A DNA stretch of 64,000 nt from Alphaproteobacteria bacterium. GTDB taxonomy: Bacteria; Myxococcota_A; UBA796; CAJQPC01. Shown here in pieces: positions 8,559 through 16,334 of the stretch. Position numbers and translations under genes: made by a program. Numbering within the stretch: position 1 is the first letter of the stretch; each line of letters begins with the position of its first letter. The notes beneath the pieces were generated by a model. That model made no database searches, was not told the origin of the DNA, and saw nothing but the letters and a program-made list of their open reading frames with translations. The stretch is from assembly GCA_020632795.1 (NCBI GenBank), contig JACKEV010000009.1:846892-910891 (forward strand), written 5' to 3'.

Positions 8559-8813
8559 TCAGCCGAGCATCGGGTTGGCGAACAGCAGCACGAGCGCGAT
8601 GACCAGGGCGTAGATGGCGGTCGACTCGACCATCGCCATGCCGACGAACAGCGTGCGGCTGATGGCGTTGGCCGCGTCGGGCTGGCGGGCGATGGCGTCC
8701 ATGGCCTGGGTGAGGGCGCGGGCCTCACCGATGGCCGGGGCGATGGTGCCGATGGCCACGGCGAAGCCGGCGGTGACGATGCTGACGATGGCGATCCAGT
8801 CCTGGGGGGTCAC
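8559..8813 (-). CDS. atpE: N-ATPase c subunit (rotor ring)
   Basis: 84 residues forming a two-helix hairpin with the polar ARQPDA loop (about 42-47). The ion carboxylate is Glu63 in helix 2, within MVESTAIY, which keeps the Ser64, Thr65 and Tyr68 of sodium-type rings. Helix 1 has Glu30 where the Ilyobacter tartaricus sodium site has Gln32, so the site carries two carboxylates. This double-Glu pattern is reported for N-ATPases; whether the ring carries Na+ or H+ cannot be decided from sequence, since one N-type ring has been described as proton-specific. Overlaps atpB by 4 bp. Confidence 0.92.
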   Translation of the reverse strand: MTPQDWIAIVSIVTAGFAVAIGTIAPAIGEARALTQAMDAIARQPDAANAISRTLFVGMAMVESTAIYALVIALVLLFANPMLG

Positions 8814-9493
8814 GAGGGCGCTCCGTCGGGTGGGGGAGGGGGGGCGGCGGCCCGGCCGGCCACCTGCATGGCGCTGGCCGTGAACACGAGGGTGAGCACG
8901 CCGAAGATGTAGGCCTGCACGACGCTGGTGAGCACGTCGAGCAGCATGAGGGGGACCGGCAGCAGCAGGCCGGCCAGCGAGACCACGATGGCGGCGACGA
9001 TCTCGCCGGACACCATGTTCCCGAACAGCCGCAGCGCCAGCGCCACGGTGCGCGAGGCCTCACCGATCACGTTGAACGGCAGCATGATCGGGTTGGGCTC
9101 GATGTAGTGCTTGAGGTAGCGCCAGCCCTGCGCCTGGAAGCCGTAGACGTGGCCGGCCCCGAAGGCCACCACCGCCAGCGCGGCGGTCAGCGACAGGTCG
9201 CGGGTGGGGCTCGACACCACAGGCAGCAGGCCCACGAGGTTGGCCGAGAGGATGAAGAGCCACTGGGTGAGCACCAGGGGCACGACGGGGGCCACGTCGA
9301 CGGTGACCATGTCCTGGAGCATGGACTCGACGAACTCGTAGATGACCTCGGCGACCTCGCGGGCCCGCGCGACCCGGGCGCCGACCAGGCCGAGGACGAG
9401 CAGCACCCCCGTGAGCGCGGCGCTCACGAAGACGGTCTCGGTCAGCCCCAGGGGGCCGAGTTGGACGAGGACGGGCGGGGTCAGGGTCTCCAC
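8810..9493 (-). CDS. atpB: N-ATPase a subunit (ion channel stator)
   Basis: 227 residues from GTG 9493; longer in-frame starts give an Arg/Pro-rich extension and are rejected. Five to six membrane helices are visible. The essential stator Arg is Arg155 in LALRLFGNMVSGEI, the standard a-subunit signature. The C-terminal AYIFGVLTLVFTASAMQ segment is also typical. The protein forms the half channels next to the c-ring. The start lies inside the end of atpR (13-bp overlap), and the stop overlaps atpE (ATGA). Confidence 0.92.
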   Translation of the reverse strand: METLTPPVLVQLGPLGLTETVFVSAALTGVLLVLGLVGARVARAREVAEVIYEFVESMLQDMVTVDVAPVVPLVLTQWLFILSANLVGLLPVVSSPTRDLSLTAALAVVAFGAGHVYGFQAQGWRYLKHYIEPNPIMLPFNVIGEASRTVALALRLFGNMVSGEIVAAIVVSLAGLLLPVPLMLLDVLTSVVQAYIFGVLTLVFTASAMQVAGRAAAPPPPPDGAPS

Positions 9494-9753
9494 GCGCCCC
9501 CCTCGACCGCGCGGCCCAGGCGCCGGATCAGCAGCCCGCGGGCCGCGATGAGGCCGACCAGCAGGGCCCAGACGCCGGCCGGGTGCCACAGCAGCACCGC
9601 GACGGTGGCCAGGGCGGGGCCCGCGAGCCCCGCCGGCGCCAGGAGCAGGGAGAGGCCCACGGACCCGCCGGTCACGGCGCGGGCCCTCAGCGCGGTGACC
9701 CCGAGGTGGGCGGCCCCGCCCAGGAAGCCGGCCGCGAACGCGAGCGCGATCAT
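9481..9753 (-). CDS. atpR: N-ATPase AtpR subunit
   Basis: 90 residues, almost wholly hydrophobic, with three predicted membrane segments (MIALAFAAGFLGGAAHLGV, a central LLLAPAGLAGPALATVAVLL, and VWALLVGLIAARGLL). Size and position between atpQ and atpB identify it as AtpR, a small membrane protein found only in N-ATPase operons and proposed to help c-ring assembly. It starts at ATG 9753, overlapping atpQ by 4 bp, and its end overlaps the GTG start of atpB. Confidence 0.85.
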   Translation of the reverse strand: MIALAFAAGFLGGAAHLGVTALRARAVTGGSVGLSLLLAPAGLAGPALATVAVLLWHPAGVWALLVGLIAARGLLIRRLGRAVEGGAWRP

Positions 9754-10049
9754 GGCGCCTCCTCGTCCTGGGGGAGGCCGGCCATCAGGCTGCGCCCCGC
9801 CTGCCACAGCCCCAGGGCGAGGCCGACGAGCACGCCGGCCAGGGCGGGTCCCCGGTGGTGGAGCGCGCGGCTCAGGGCGTGGCCGGCCAGGGTGCAGGCC
9901 ACCAGGGGCAGGGCGAACTGCCACCCCACGGTGCCGGCCTGGCCCAGCACCACCCAGACCGAGCGCCGCTCCTTGCGGGCGCGGGCCATGCGCGCGGCCT
10001 TCTGGCGGACGGCCTCCACGTACTCATCGTCGGGGCGCTTGTCGGTCAC
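9750..10049 (-). CDS. atpQ: N-ATPase AtpQ / AtpI-like subunit
   Basis: 99 residues. A charged N-terminus (about 1-30, many Arg/Lys) is followed by two membrane segments (about 34-54 and 64-85), the topology of the AtpI / 'F1Fo gene 1' family. In N-ATPase operons the gene at this position is atpQ. AtpI-type proteins help c-ring assembly or magnesium and calcium handling in other bacteria; the role here is inferred. ATGA overlaps occur at both ends. Confidence 0.82.
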   Translation of the reverse strand: MTDKRPDDEYVEAVRQKAARMARARKERRSVWVVLGQAGTVGWQFALPLVACTLAGHALSRALHHRGPALAGVLVGLALGLWQAGRSLMAGLPQDEEAP

Positions 10050-10435
10050 GGGCGCTCCTGCAGCAGGCGGCGGAGGGCCTCGCGGGCGAGGTCGCGCACC
10101 ACACCCTGGTGCAGCGCGGCGCGCTCCCGGCGGCGGCGGGCCTGCTGGGCGACCTGCTCGGCGATGGCGTCCAGCTCGCGGGCGACCACCGCCTCCAGCG
10201 AGACCACCCGGCAGCGCCCGGCCTCCAGGCTCAGCAAGCCGCCGGCCAGGGCGACGAAGCCCTCGCCATCGGCATCACGGAAGACGAGCAGCCCCGGGGG
10301 GAGCACCGCGATCACGTCGGCGCGCCCCGGCCGGATACCGAACCAGCCCGAGCGGTCCTCAGCGGTGATGGCCTGGACCGGCTGGTCGAGGACCAGCCCG
10401 GAGGGCGTGCGCAGCTCCAGGTGCAGGGGGGTCAT
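10046..10435 (-). CDS. atpC: N-ATPase epsilon subunit
   Basis: 129 residues. The N-terminal beta-sandwich of epsilon subunits is clear: LELRTPSGLVLDQPVQAITAED, GWFGIRPGRADVIAVLPPG and FVALAGGLLSLEAGRCRVVS. A short C-terminal helical part (ELDAIAEQVAQQARRRRERA) follows. It caps the gamma shaft and can regulate hydrolysis. It lies directly after atpD with an ATGA overlap, the standard D-C order. Confidence 0.9.
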   Translation of the reverse strand: MTPLHLELRTPSGLVLDQPVQAITAEDRSGWFGIRPGRADVIAVLPPGLLVFRDADGEGFVALAGGLLSLEAGRCRVVSLEAVVARELDAIAEQVAQQARRRRERAALHQGVVRDLAREALRRLLQERP

Positions 10436-11850
10436 CGGGCCACCCGGTCCAGGTCCTCGAGCCCGCCGATCATGTAGAGCCGCTGCTCGTCCACGCCGTC
10501 GAGGCCCCCGTCGAGGATGCGCTCGCAGCCGGTCAGGGTCTCCTCGATGGGGACGCGGGCGCCCTTGCGCCCGGTGAACGCCTCGGACACCACGAAGGGC
10601 TGGGTGAGGAAGCGCTCCAGCCGGCGGGCCCGGGCCACCGCGCGGCGGTCATCCGGCGACAGCTCATCCAGCCCGAGCATCGCGATGACGTCCTCCAGCT
10701 CCTTGTAGCGGGCGAGGGTGCGGCGGACGGCGTCGGCCACCTGGTCGTGGCGCGCGCCGACGATGTCCGGCGCCAGCAGGCGGGACTGGGAGCGCATGGG
10801 CTCCACGGCGGGGTAGAGGCCGGCGGCGGCCCGCTCCCGGGAGAGCACGACCCGGGCGTCGAGGTGCTCCATCACCGTGGCCGCGCCGGGGTCGTTGAGG
10901 TCGTCCGCCGGCACGTAGACCGCCTGGACGCTGGTGATGGTGCCGTCCCGGGTGCTGGCGATGCGCTCCTCCACCTCGGCCAGCTCGGTGGACAGGGTGG
11001 GCTGGTAGCCGACGCGGGACGGCAGGCGCTCCAGCATGGCGCTGGTCTCCATGCCCGCCTGCACGAAGCGGAAGATGTTGTCGACCAGCAGGAGCACCTC
11101 GCGCTGCTGGGTGTCGCGGAACCACTCCGAGACCGCCAGGGCGGCGTGGATGACCCGCAGGCGGGCGCCGGCAGGAGCGTCCATCTGGCCGAAGAGCATC
11201 ACCGTGCGCTCCATCAGGCCGCCCTCGCTGAACTCCTGCCACAGCTCGTGGCCCTCGCGGATGCGCTCCCCGATGCCGGCGAAGACCGGGACGCCCTCGT
11301 AGGCGTCGGCGACGGCGCTGATGAACTCCATCAGGAGCACCGTCTTGCCCACCCCCGCGCCGCCGAACAGCCCGGTCTTGCCGCCCCGGGCGAAGGGGCA
11401 GAGCAGGTCGATGATCTTGATGCCGGTCGGCAGGGGCTCGACCCGGGGCAGGTGCCGGTGGAGCTTGGGGGGCTCCCGGTGGACGCTCCAGGAGTCGGCG
11501 GCGTCAACGGGCGGGCCGCCGTCCAGGGGGTTGCCCAGGCAGTCGACCACCCGCCCGAGCAGGCCGGTCCCGACCGGGATCTGCAGGGGGCGGCGGGTCC
11601 GGTGCACGGCCTGGCCGCGGTGGACGCCAGCGGTGGGCGCGAGGGCCAGGGCGCGGGCGACGCCGGGCGCGGGGTGGCCGTGGACCTCCAGCACGAGGTC
11701 GGCGCCAGCGTCCCGCTCCACCCGCAGGGCCTCGCGCAGGGTGGGCTCCTCCCCGGCGGGGAACGCCACGTCGATGACGCTGCCTTGGATGGCGACGATG
11801 GTGCCGGGCAAGGGGCCTCCAACCCAGGTCCTGTGCAACGCGCGTGCCAT
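10432..11850 (-). CDS. atpD: N-ATPase beta (catalytic) subunit, first gene of the operon
   Basis: 472 residues. The start at ATG 11850 is preceded by GGAGG at a good distance, so the longer open frame upstream is rejected. P-loop GGAGVGKT (163-170), catalytic Glu195 in GERIREG, and a DELSPDD version of the DELSEED lever are visible. The order atpD-C-Q-R-B-E-F-A-G with atpQ and atpR and no atpH defines the N-type rotary ATPase, usually a second ATPase in the genome that is thought to hydrolyse ATP and pump ions outward. Only 35 bp separate its start from the divergent ClC gene. Confidence 0.95.
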   Translation of the reverse strand: MARALHRTWVGGPLPGTIVAIQGSVIDVAFPAGEEPTLREALRVERDAGADLVLEVHGHPAPGVARALALAPTAGVHRGQAVHRTRRPLQIPVGTGLLGRVVDCLGNPLDGGPPVDAADSWSVHREPPKLHRHLPRVEPLPTGIKIIDLLCPFARGGKTGLFGGAGVGKTVLLMEFISAVADAYEGVPVFAGIGERIREGHELWQEFSEGGLMERTVMLFGQMDAPAGARLRVIHAALAVSEWFRDTQQREVLLLVDNIFRFVQAGMETSAMLERLPSRVGYQPTLSTELAEVEERIASTRDGTITSVQAVYVPADDLNDPGAATVMEHLDARVVLSRERAAAGLYPAVEPMRSQSRLLAPDIVGARHDQVADAVRRTLARYKELEDVIAMLGLDELSPDDRRAVARARRLERFLTQPFVVSEAFTGRKGARVPIEETLTGCERILDGGLDGVDEQRLYMIGGLEDLDRVAR

Positions 11851-11885
11851 ATCCTCCAGGCACGGAAGCTGCAGGGACTTGAGGG

Positions 11886-13616
11886 ATGGAGGAGCCTGCC
11901 CCGACCGCCGCGCGCCGCGCCCTGGACCGGGCCCGCGCCCGCGTGGCGCGCCTGCTGCAGGACCCCTCCGCGCGGATGCTCCTGCTGGGGGCGGCGGCCG
12001 GGCTGGTGGGCGGCGGGGTGGCGGGCCTGTTCGATTTCGCACGCCTGGTGGTGGGCCAAATGGCACTGGGGACCGCGGATCCCTCGGTCCACGCCATCCC
12101 CTGGTGGCGGGCGCTGCTCGTGCCGGTGCTGGGGGGCGTGCTGGCCAGCGCGGTGCTCCGGCTCGGCGCGGTGGAGCGCCCCGCAGGCATCTCCAGCCTG
12201 ATCGAGGCGGTGCAGCTCCGCGGGGGGCGGCTCCGGCTGCGGGACGGGGCGCTCACGGCTGCGGCTGCGGCGCTCTCCCTGGGGACCGGGCACGCCGGGG
12301 GGCGGGAGGCCCCGGTGGCTGCGCTGGCGGGGGCGCTGTTCTCATCTGTGGGCGCCCGGCTCCGCCTGCGGTCCGGGGAGCTTCGGGTGCTGGTGGCCGG
12401 CGCGGCGGCGGCGGCCATCTCGGCGTCGTTCAACACCCCGCTGGGGTCGGCCGCGCTGGCGCTGGAGCTGCTGCTGGGCAGCTTCGCCCTCAAGCACTTC
12501 GGCCCGGTGGTCACCGCGTCGGTGGTGGGCACCCTGGTGGGCCAGGCCCTGCTGGGGGAGCGGGTCGCCTTCCACGCCCCGGGCTTCACGCTGGAGCGGC
12601 CCGCGGAGCTGGTGGCCTACGCGGCGCTGGGCGCGGCCTGCGGGGTGGTGGCGGTGCTCTTCCAGGTCGCGGTCACCTGGACCGACCGGCTGGTCGCCCG
12701 GCTCGGGCCGACGCCGCTGCTGCGGGGGGCGGTGTCCGGGGCGGTCGTGGGGGGGCTGGGGGCCCTCGGCCTGACCGGGGTGATGGGGACCGGCTACGCG
12801 CTGGTGGACCGGGTGCTGGCCGACCCCGGCGCCCTCGGCGTGCCGCTGCTGCTCGCGCTGCTGGTGGGCAAGGGGGTGGCGACGGCGGCCACCTTCGGCG
12901 GACGGGGCGGGGCCGGCCTGTTCTCGCCGATCCTGATGGTCGGGGCGGTCGCGGGGTCGCTGTTCGGGCTCGTCGTGCAGCTCCTCAGCCCGGAGGCGTC
13001 CGCCGGCTCCTACGGGCTGGTCGCGATGGGGGCGGTGTCGGCGGCGGTGCTGCGGGCGCCGCTGGCGATGGTGCTGGTCCTGTTCGAGCTGACCGGCAGC
13101 TACACCGTGGTGCCGACCACGCTGATCACCATCTCGGTCGCGCTGCTGGTCACCTCGGGCTTCGGGCCCGCGTCGCTGCACGAGGCGCTGCTGGGGGCGC
13201 GCGGCGTGCCGCTCCACCCCGAGGTGCCCGAGGCGCTGCGGGCCCGCGCGGTCGGCGAGCTGATGCAGCGCGACGGCTACGTGACCGTGCCCGAGCGCCC
13301 GGCCCTGGACGCGGTCGTCGCGGCGTTCCAGCGGACCCGGGACGACGTGGTGTGGGTCGTGGACGACGCGGGGCGCTACCGGGGCGCCATCGACGTCCAG
13401 GATCTGGTGGACGCCCTGGGCGGGGGCGGGTCAGGGGAGGGCATCGTGGTGCAGATCCCGCCGCTCAGTCCGGCGCTGCCGGTCGGCGAGGCGGTGGCCC
13501 GGCTGGCGGCGCCGGACGTGGACGCGCTGCCGGTGGTGGACGAGGCGGGGCGGCTGATCGGCGTGCTGTACGAGCACGCGCTGCTGGAGGTGCTGGGGGC
13601 GCGGGAGGGCGGGTGA
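11886..13616 (+). CDS. ClC-family chloride channel/antiporter with two CBS domains
   Basis: 576 residues: about ten to twelve membrane helices (residues 30-430) followed by two CBS domains (about 445-500 and 515-570). ClC signatures are present in altered form: SLGTGHAGGREAPVAALAG holds the GREAP gating-Glu motif, and GRGGAGLFSPILMVGAVAG matches the GGIFAP region. The first GSGIP motif is replaced by ERPAGISSLIEAV. The gating Glu favours a chloride/proton exchanger over a pure channel, but this is not certain. CBS domains would sense adenine nucleotides. It diverges from the electrogenic N-ATPase operon, so it may provide charge compensation. Confidence 0.88.
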   Translation: MEEPAPTAARRALDRARARVARLLQDPSARMLLLGAAAGLVGGGVAGLFDFARLVVGQMALGTADPSVHAIPWWRALLVPVLGGVLASAVLRLGAVERPAGISSLIEAVQLRGGRLRLRDGALTAAAAALSLGTGHAGGREAPVAALAGALFSSVGARLRLRSGELRVLVAGAAAAAISASFNTPLGSAALALELLLGSFALKHFGPVVTASVVGTLVGQALLGERVAFHAPGFTLERPAELVAYAALGAACGVVAVLFQVAVTWTDRLVARLGPTPLLRGAVSGAVVGGLGALGLTGVMGTGYALVDRVLADPGALGVPLLLALLVGKGVATAATFGGRGGAGLFSPILMVGAVAGSLFGLVVQLLSPEASAGSYGLVAMGAVSAAVLRAPLAMVLVLFELTGSYTVVPTTLITISVALLVTSGFGPASLHEALLGARGVPLHPEVPEALRARAVGELMQRDGYVTVPERPALDAVVAAFQRTRDDVVWVVDDAGRYRGAIDVQDLVDALGGGGSGEGIVVQIPPLSPALPVGEAVARLAAPDVDALPVVDEAGRLIGVLYEHALLEVLGAREGG

Positions 13617-13626
13617 GACGCCCGGC

Positions 13627-13656
13627 TTGGCGGCGCCCCCCGCCCGTGGCTACACT
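13627..13656 (+). promoter_or_regulatory. Candidate sigma-70 type promoter for the lipoprotein gene
   Basis: A -35-like TTGGCG (13627-13632), an 18-bp spacer and a -10-like TACACT (13651-13656) lie about 80 bp before the lipoprotein start. Each hexamer matches four of six consensus bases. The TAC..T form of the -10 recurs before several genes in this window. Confidence 0.4.
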
Positions 13657-13689
13657 CGATCCCCGGGCGACGCCGCCTCGGAGGTGCCC

Positions 13690-13713
13690 ATGACGCGGCC
13701 CGCCTCGGCGTGA
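13690..13713 (+). other. Possible seven-codon leader ORF
   Basis: ATG at 13690 is preceded four bases earlier by GGAGGT and encodes MTRPASA before TGA. It lies in the leader of the following lipoprotein gene. A real leader peptide or the relic of an upstream start are both possible. Confidence 0.25.
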
Positions 13714-13734
13714 GGCCATCCTCTTGGAGAGACC

Positions 13735-14289
13735 ATGCGACTCGGACCCGCCCTGCTGATGCTCTCGACCGTGACCGCCGCCTGTGGCGACAAGGACGAC
13801 TCCGGCGAGTCGGGGACAGGGGACACCGACGCCACCGACTCCACCCCGCCGGACGACACGGGCACAGCGCTGCCCTGCGCGGTGGAGGACGGCGAGGCCT
13901 GCCTGGAGCTGGACGGGACCGACTATGCGGACCTCATCGCCACGGCCGTGCTGGGCTCGGGCTTCCATGAGGGCGAGATCCGGATCAGCGCCAGCCCGGA
14001 CGGCTCGGCCACGCCCCCGAAGCTGGACCTGACCTGGGACCAGACCCTTGAGCCCGGCCGCTACGACTGTACGGGAGACACGTCCATCGGCTTCAACGAC
14101 ACCGCACGGTACTGGGTCGCCAGCGAGGACTACGTCAACCTCGGGTCGAGCTGCGCGCTGGAGATCGTGGAGACCGGGGTGGAGCCGGGGGACCCCATCC
14201 TGGCCTGGTTCACCGGCGAGGTGGTCAGCTCCAGCGGGGACGGCCCGGTGGTCATGGCGGGCGCGGTGCGGGTGACGCTCTCGCCCTGA
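13735..14289 (+). CDS. Secreted lipoprotein of unknown function
   Basis: 184 residues. A short signal peptide ends in a lipobox (STVTAAC; Cys17), followed by an acidic low-complexity linker (GDKDDSGESGTGDTDATDS and on to about residue 45) typical of surface lipoproteins in predatory and myxobacterial lineages. The remainder looks beta-rich, with conserved-looking cysteines (LPCAVEDGEACLELDG, RYDCTGDT and SSCALEI) that could form disulfides. No domain is recognised. GGAGAG precedes the ATG. It converges on the next gene with a 9-bp gap. Confidence 0.65.
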   Translation: MRLGPALLMLSTVTAACGDKDDSGESGTGDTDATDSTPPDDTGTALPCAVEDGEACLELDGTDYADLIATAVLGSGFHEGEIRISASPDGSATPPKLDLTWDQTLEPGRYDCTGDTSIGFNDTARYWVASEDYVNLGSSCALEIVETGVEPGDPILAWFTGEVVSSSGDGPVVMAGAVRVTLSP

Positions 14290-14298
14290 GGCGGACGC

Positions 14299-15315
14299 TC
14301 AGTCGATGTCCCGCTGTTCGAGGACCCGGAGCACGTCCACCAGCGGCTCGATGCGATCGAGCCCCTCCAGGGTGAAGCCGGACACGTCGTCTCCCATACC
14401 CTTCACCCTTACCCGGGGCGCGTCGGGGTGGAACACGATGGACACGCTGGCCTGGCCGGGGCGGAGGCCGTGCCGCCTCGATCGGGAGAGGATGAAGGTG
14501 GCCATGGACTGCCCCGCGCGGAGGGTGTGGTCAAACCCGCGCTGCCGCAGGGCCGCGATGAGGTCGAGGGCGTCCTGACTGCACCCGAACCGAGGTCTCT
14601 CGTAGAACTTCTCGATCTTGTCCCAGCTGACGATGAACTCCCCCTCGATGGGGCGGCCCTGCTCGTAGTACGTCGCGACGGGCAGCAGCTCGAGGCCCGG
14701 GTGGACCAGGGCGCCAGGCAGCGCGTCCTCCTCCAGCCAGGCCCGCACCAGGGCCGGGAAGTGTGGGGGCGACACCCGGAGCTGCGCCATGGGGGTCCCG
14801 TCCCACTTCACGGTGGCGTCGGGCTGCTCGTTCTTCCCGTAGAACCTCGTCTCGACGCTGCGCGCGCCCGCGCTGATGGTGAGCACGAAGAGGTCGCACA
14901 TGGTGCGGCACAGCGCCCCGTCGACGGCGCCTCGCAGGTCGGGCTCCGCTTCAAAGACGGCGTCCAGGAGGGCCTGGAGCTGGCGCTGCCGGCGCTCGAT
15001 GAACGGGAAGCGCGCGAGCAGCTTGTCCCAGGACATGCCGCCCATCCACGCGTCGACGCCACCAGCGGCCTCGGTCGACGAGCGGGTCCGCCCCCAACCG
15101 CAGAGCACGTCGCCCGCGTCCATGAACTTCGTGAGGTACTCCGGCGTTCCCCCTGGATGTGTGGAGAAGCACGAGGTCAGGCTGCGCCGCTCGCCGTGGC
15201 TCGCGATGACGTTCCAGTGGACGCCCGCACCCTCCACCACGACGTCCTTGGGCGCGGGCGTCGACCGGACGGCCTCCGCGAAGGCTCGGGCGATGGGCGC
15301 TTCCGGGTACTTCAA
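14299..15315 (-). CDS. Uncharacterised protein
   Basis: 338 residues if translation starts at TTG 15315, which sits six bases after GGGGAG; no ATG or GTG is well placed. Features include a Trp-rich segment (WGRTRSSTEAAGGVDAWMGGMSWDKLL), Cys residues near the middle (ALCRTMCDLF) and an acidic/basic C-terminus ending in LDRIEPLVDVLRVLEQRDID. No signal peptide or membrane segment is seen, so it is probably cytoplasmic. No family is recognised. The steady amino-acid composition over the whole length supports a real gene; the exact start is uncertain. Confidence 0.55.
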   Translation of the reverse strand: MKYPEAPIARAFAEAVRSTPAPKDVVVEGAGVHWNVIASHGERRSLTSCFSTHPGGTPEYLTKFMDAGDVLCGWGRTRSSTEAAGGVDAWMGGMSWDKLLARFPFIERRQRQLQALLDAVFEAEPDLRGAVDGALCRTMCDLFVLTISAGARSVETRFYGKNEQPDATVKWDGTPMAQLRVSPPHFPALVRAWLEEDALPGALVHPGLELLPVATYYEQGRPIEGEFIVSWDKIEKFYERPRFGCSQDALDLIAALRQRGFDHTLRAGQSMATFILSRSRRHGLRPGQASVSIVFHPDAPRVRVKGMGDDVSGFTLEGLDRIEPLVDVLRVLEQRDID

Positions 15316-15402
15316 GGGGACTCCCCGTCGCGGTCCAGGAGGGCCGCAGGATACCCTTGGGGGATGGAGCCCATCGTCCGGATCCGGGACACCTGGTGAG
15401 CC

Positions 15403-16224
15403 ATGCAGCGCTCTGAAGCCGATCTTCCAGGGGAGTGGCAGTTTCTGCCAGCGGACCCGCGCTGGCGCTTCGTGGACCGCGTCGGTCATGGCGCGCCCGT
15501 GCTCTTCCTGCATGGCGGTGAGCTGGACGCCGCCATGTGGACCCCGGTGGCGGCTACGGCGCCCGCGGATCAGCGCTTCGTCTTCGTGGAGATCCCTCGG
15601 GACGTGAGGCGCGCCGAGGGGCTGCTGGAGGGCGTGGTGGGCGTGGCCGACGCGCTGGGCGCTGAGCGCTTCTCGGTGGTGGGCTTCGCCTTCGGGGGCT
15701 TCGTCGCCCTGGCCCTGCTCCCCGGCCACCACCACCGCCTCAGCGGCCTCGTGCTGTCCCACACCACCTTCGACCTGGACAAGCTCGCCCTCGCCCGCAA
15801 GCGGCTGGGCGTCTTCAGGGTCCTGCCCGGCGGGGTGCTGACCTGGACCCTCAAGCGCAAGCGCATCCTGCGGCCGGTGGAGACCCCCTGGCGCGCGTGG
15901 GCGCTGGACTACGAGCGGCGCCTGCTGGACGAGCACATCGACAAGCCTCTGCTGCTGGCCCGCTTCGACGGCCTGGTCGAGCTGACCGAGCGCTTCGTGG
16001 CGGCCTCCCGGGGGACCGAGCGCTTCGACACCCCGGTCCTGGTCGTGGACAGCGAGGACGACCCCACCTTCGAGCCCTCGCGCGCCGAGCAGCACCCCCT
16101 GGTCCGCCAGGTCTCCACGCAGGTGACGCATCGGGTGCTGCCGGCCGGGCAGGGCGGCCACCACACCCCCCTCTTCTCGCCGGAGGCCTGGCTGGAGGTG
16201 GTGCTCCCCTGGATGGGGTCGTAG
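15403..16224 (+). CDS. Alpha/beta hydrolase-fold protein with Ala at the nucleophile position
   Basis: 273 residues with the alpha/beta hydrolase layout: the oxyanion strand VLFLHGGELDAAMW, a nucleophile elbow FSVVGFAFGGFVAL, an acid strand VLVVDSEDDP and a late His in GQGGHHTPLF. The usual Gly-X-Ser-X-Gly is G-F-A-F-G, with Ala96 (codon GCC, 15688-15690) in place of Ser. The Asp and His remain. Such variants may be non-catalytic binding proteins or use another nucleophile. A single T-to-G change would restore Ser, so an assembly error or recent loss is also possible. Confidence 0.75.
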   Translation: MQRSEADLPGEWQFLPADPRWRFVDRVGHGAPVLFLHGGELDAAMWTPVAATAPADQRFVFVEIPRDVRRAEGLLEGVVGVADALGAERFSVVGFAFGGFVALALLPGHHHRLSGLVLSHTTFDLDKLALARKRLGVFRVLPGGVLTWTLKRKRILRPVETPWRAWALDYERRLLDEHIDKPLLLARFDGLVELTERFVAASRGTERFDTPVLVVDSEDDPTFEPSRAEQHPLVRQVSTQVTHRVLPAGQGGHHTPLFSPEAWLEVVLPWMGS

Positions 16225-16334
16225 GGGCAGGGGCGCCGAGGGCGACCCCGGCGGGCGCTGAAGCGGCTCGAACCCTGCGCTTCGTCAGGCCGTCCTCCCC
16301 ACCGCCGCGGGCTACGTTCGGCCGGAGGTGCCCT

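Noticed and set aside
10747..12201. 484-residue plus-strand frame opposite atpD
   Set aside because: It is the antisense of a well-identified catalytic subunit and has no domain.
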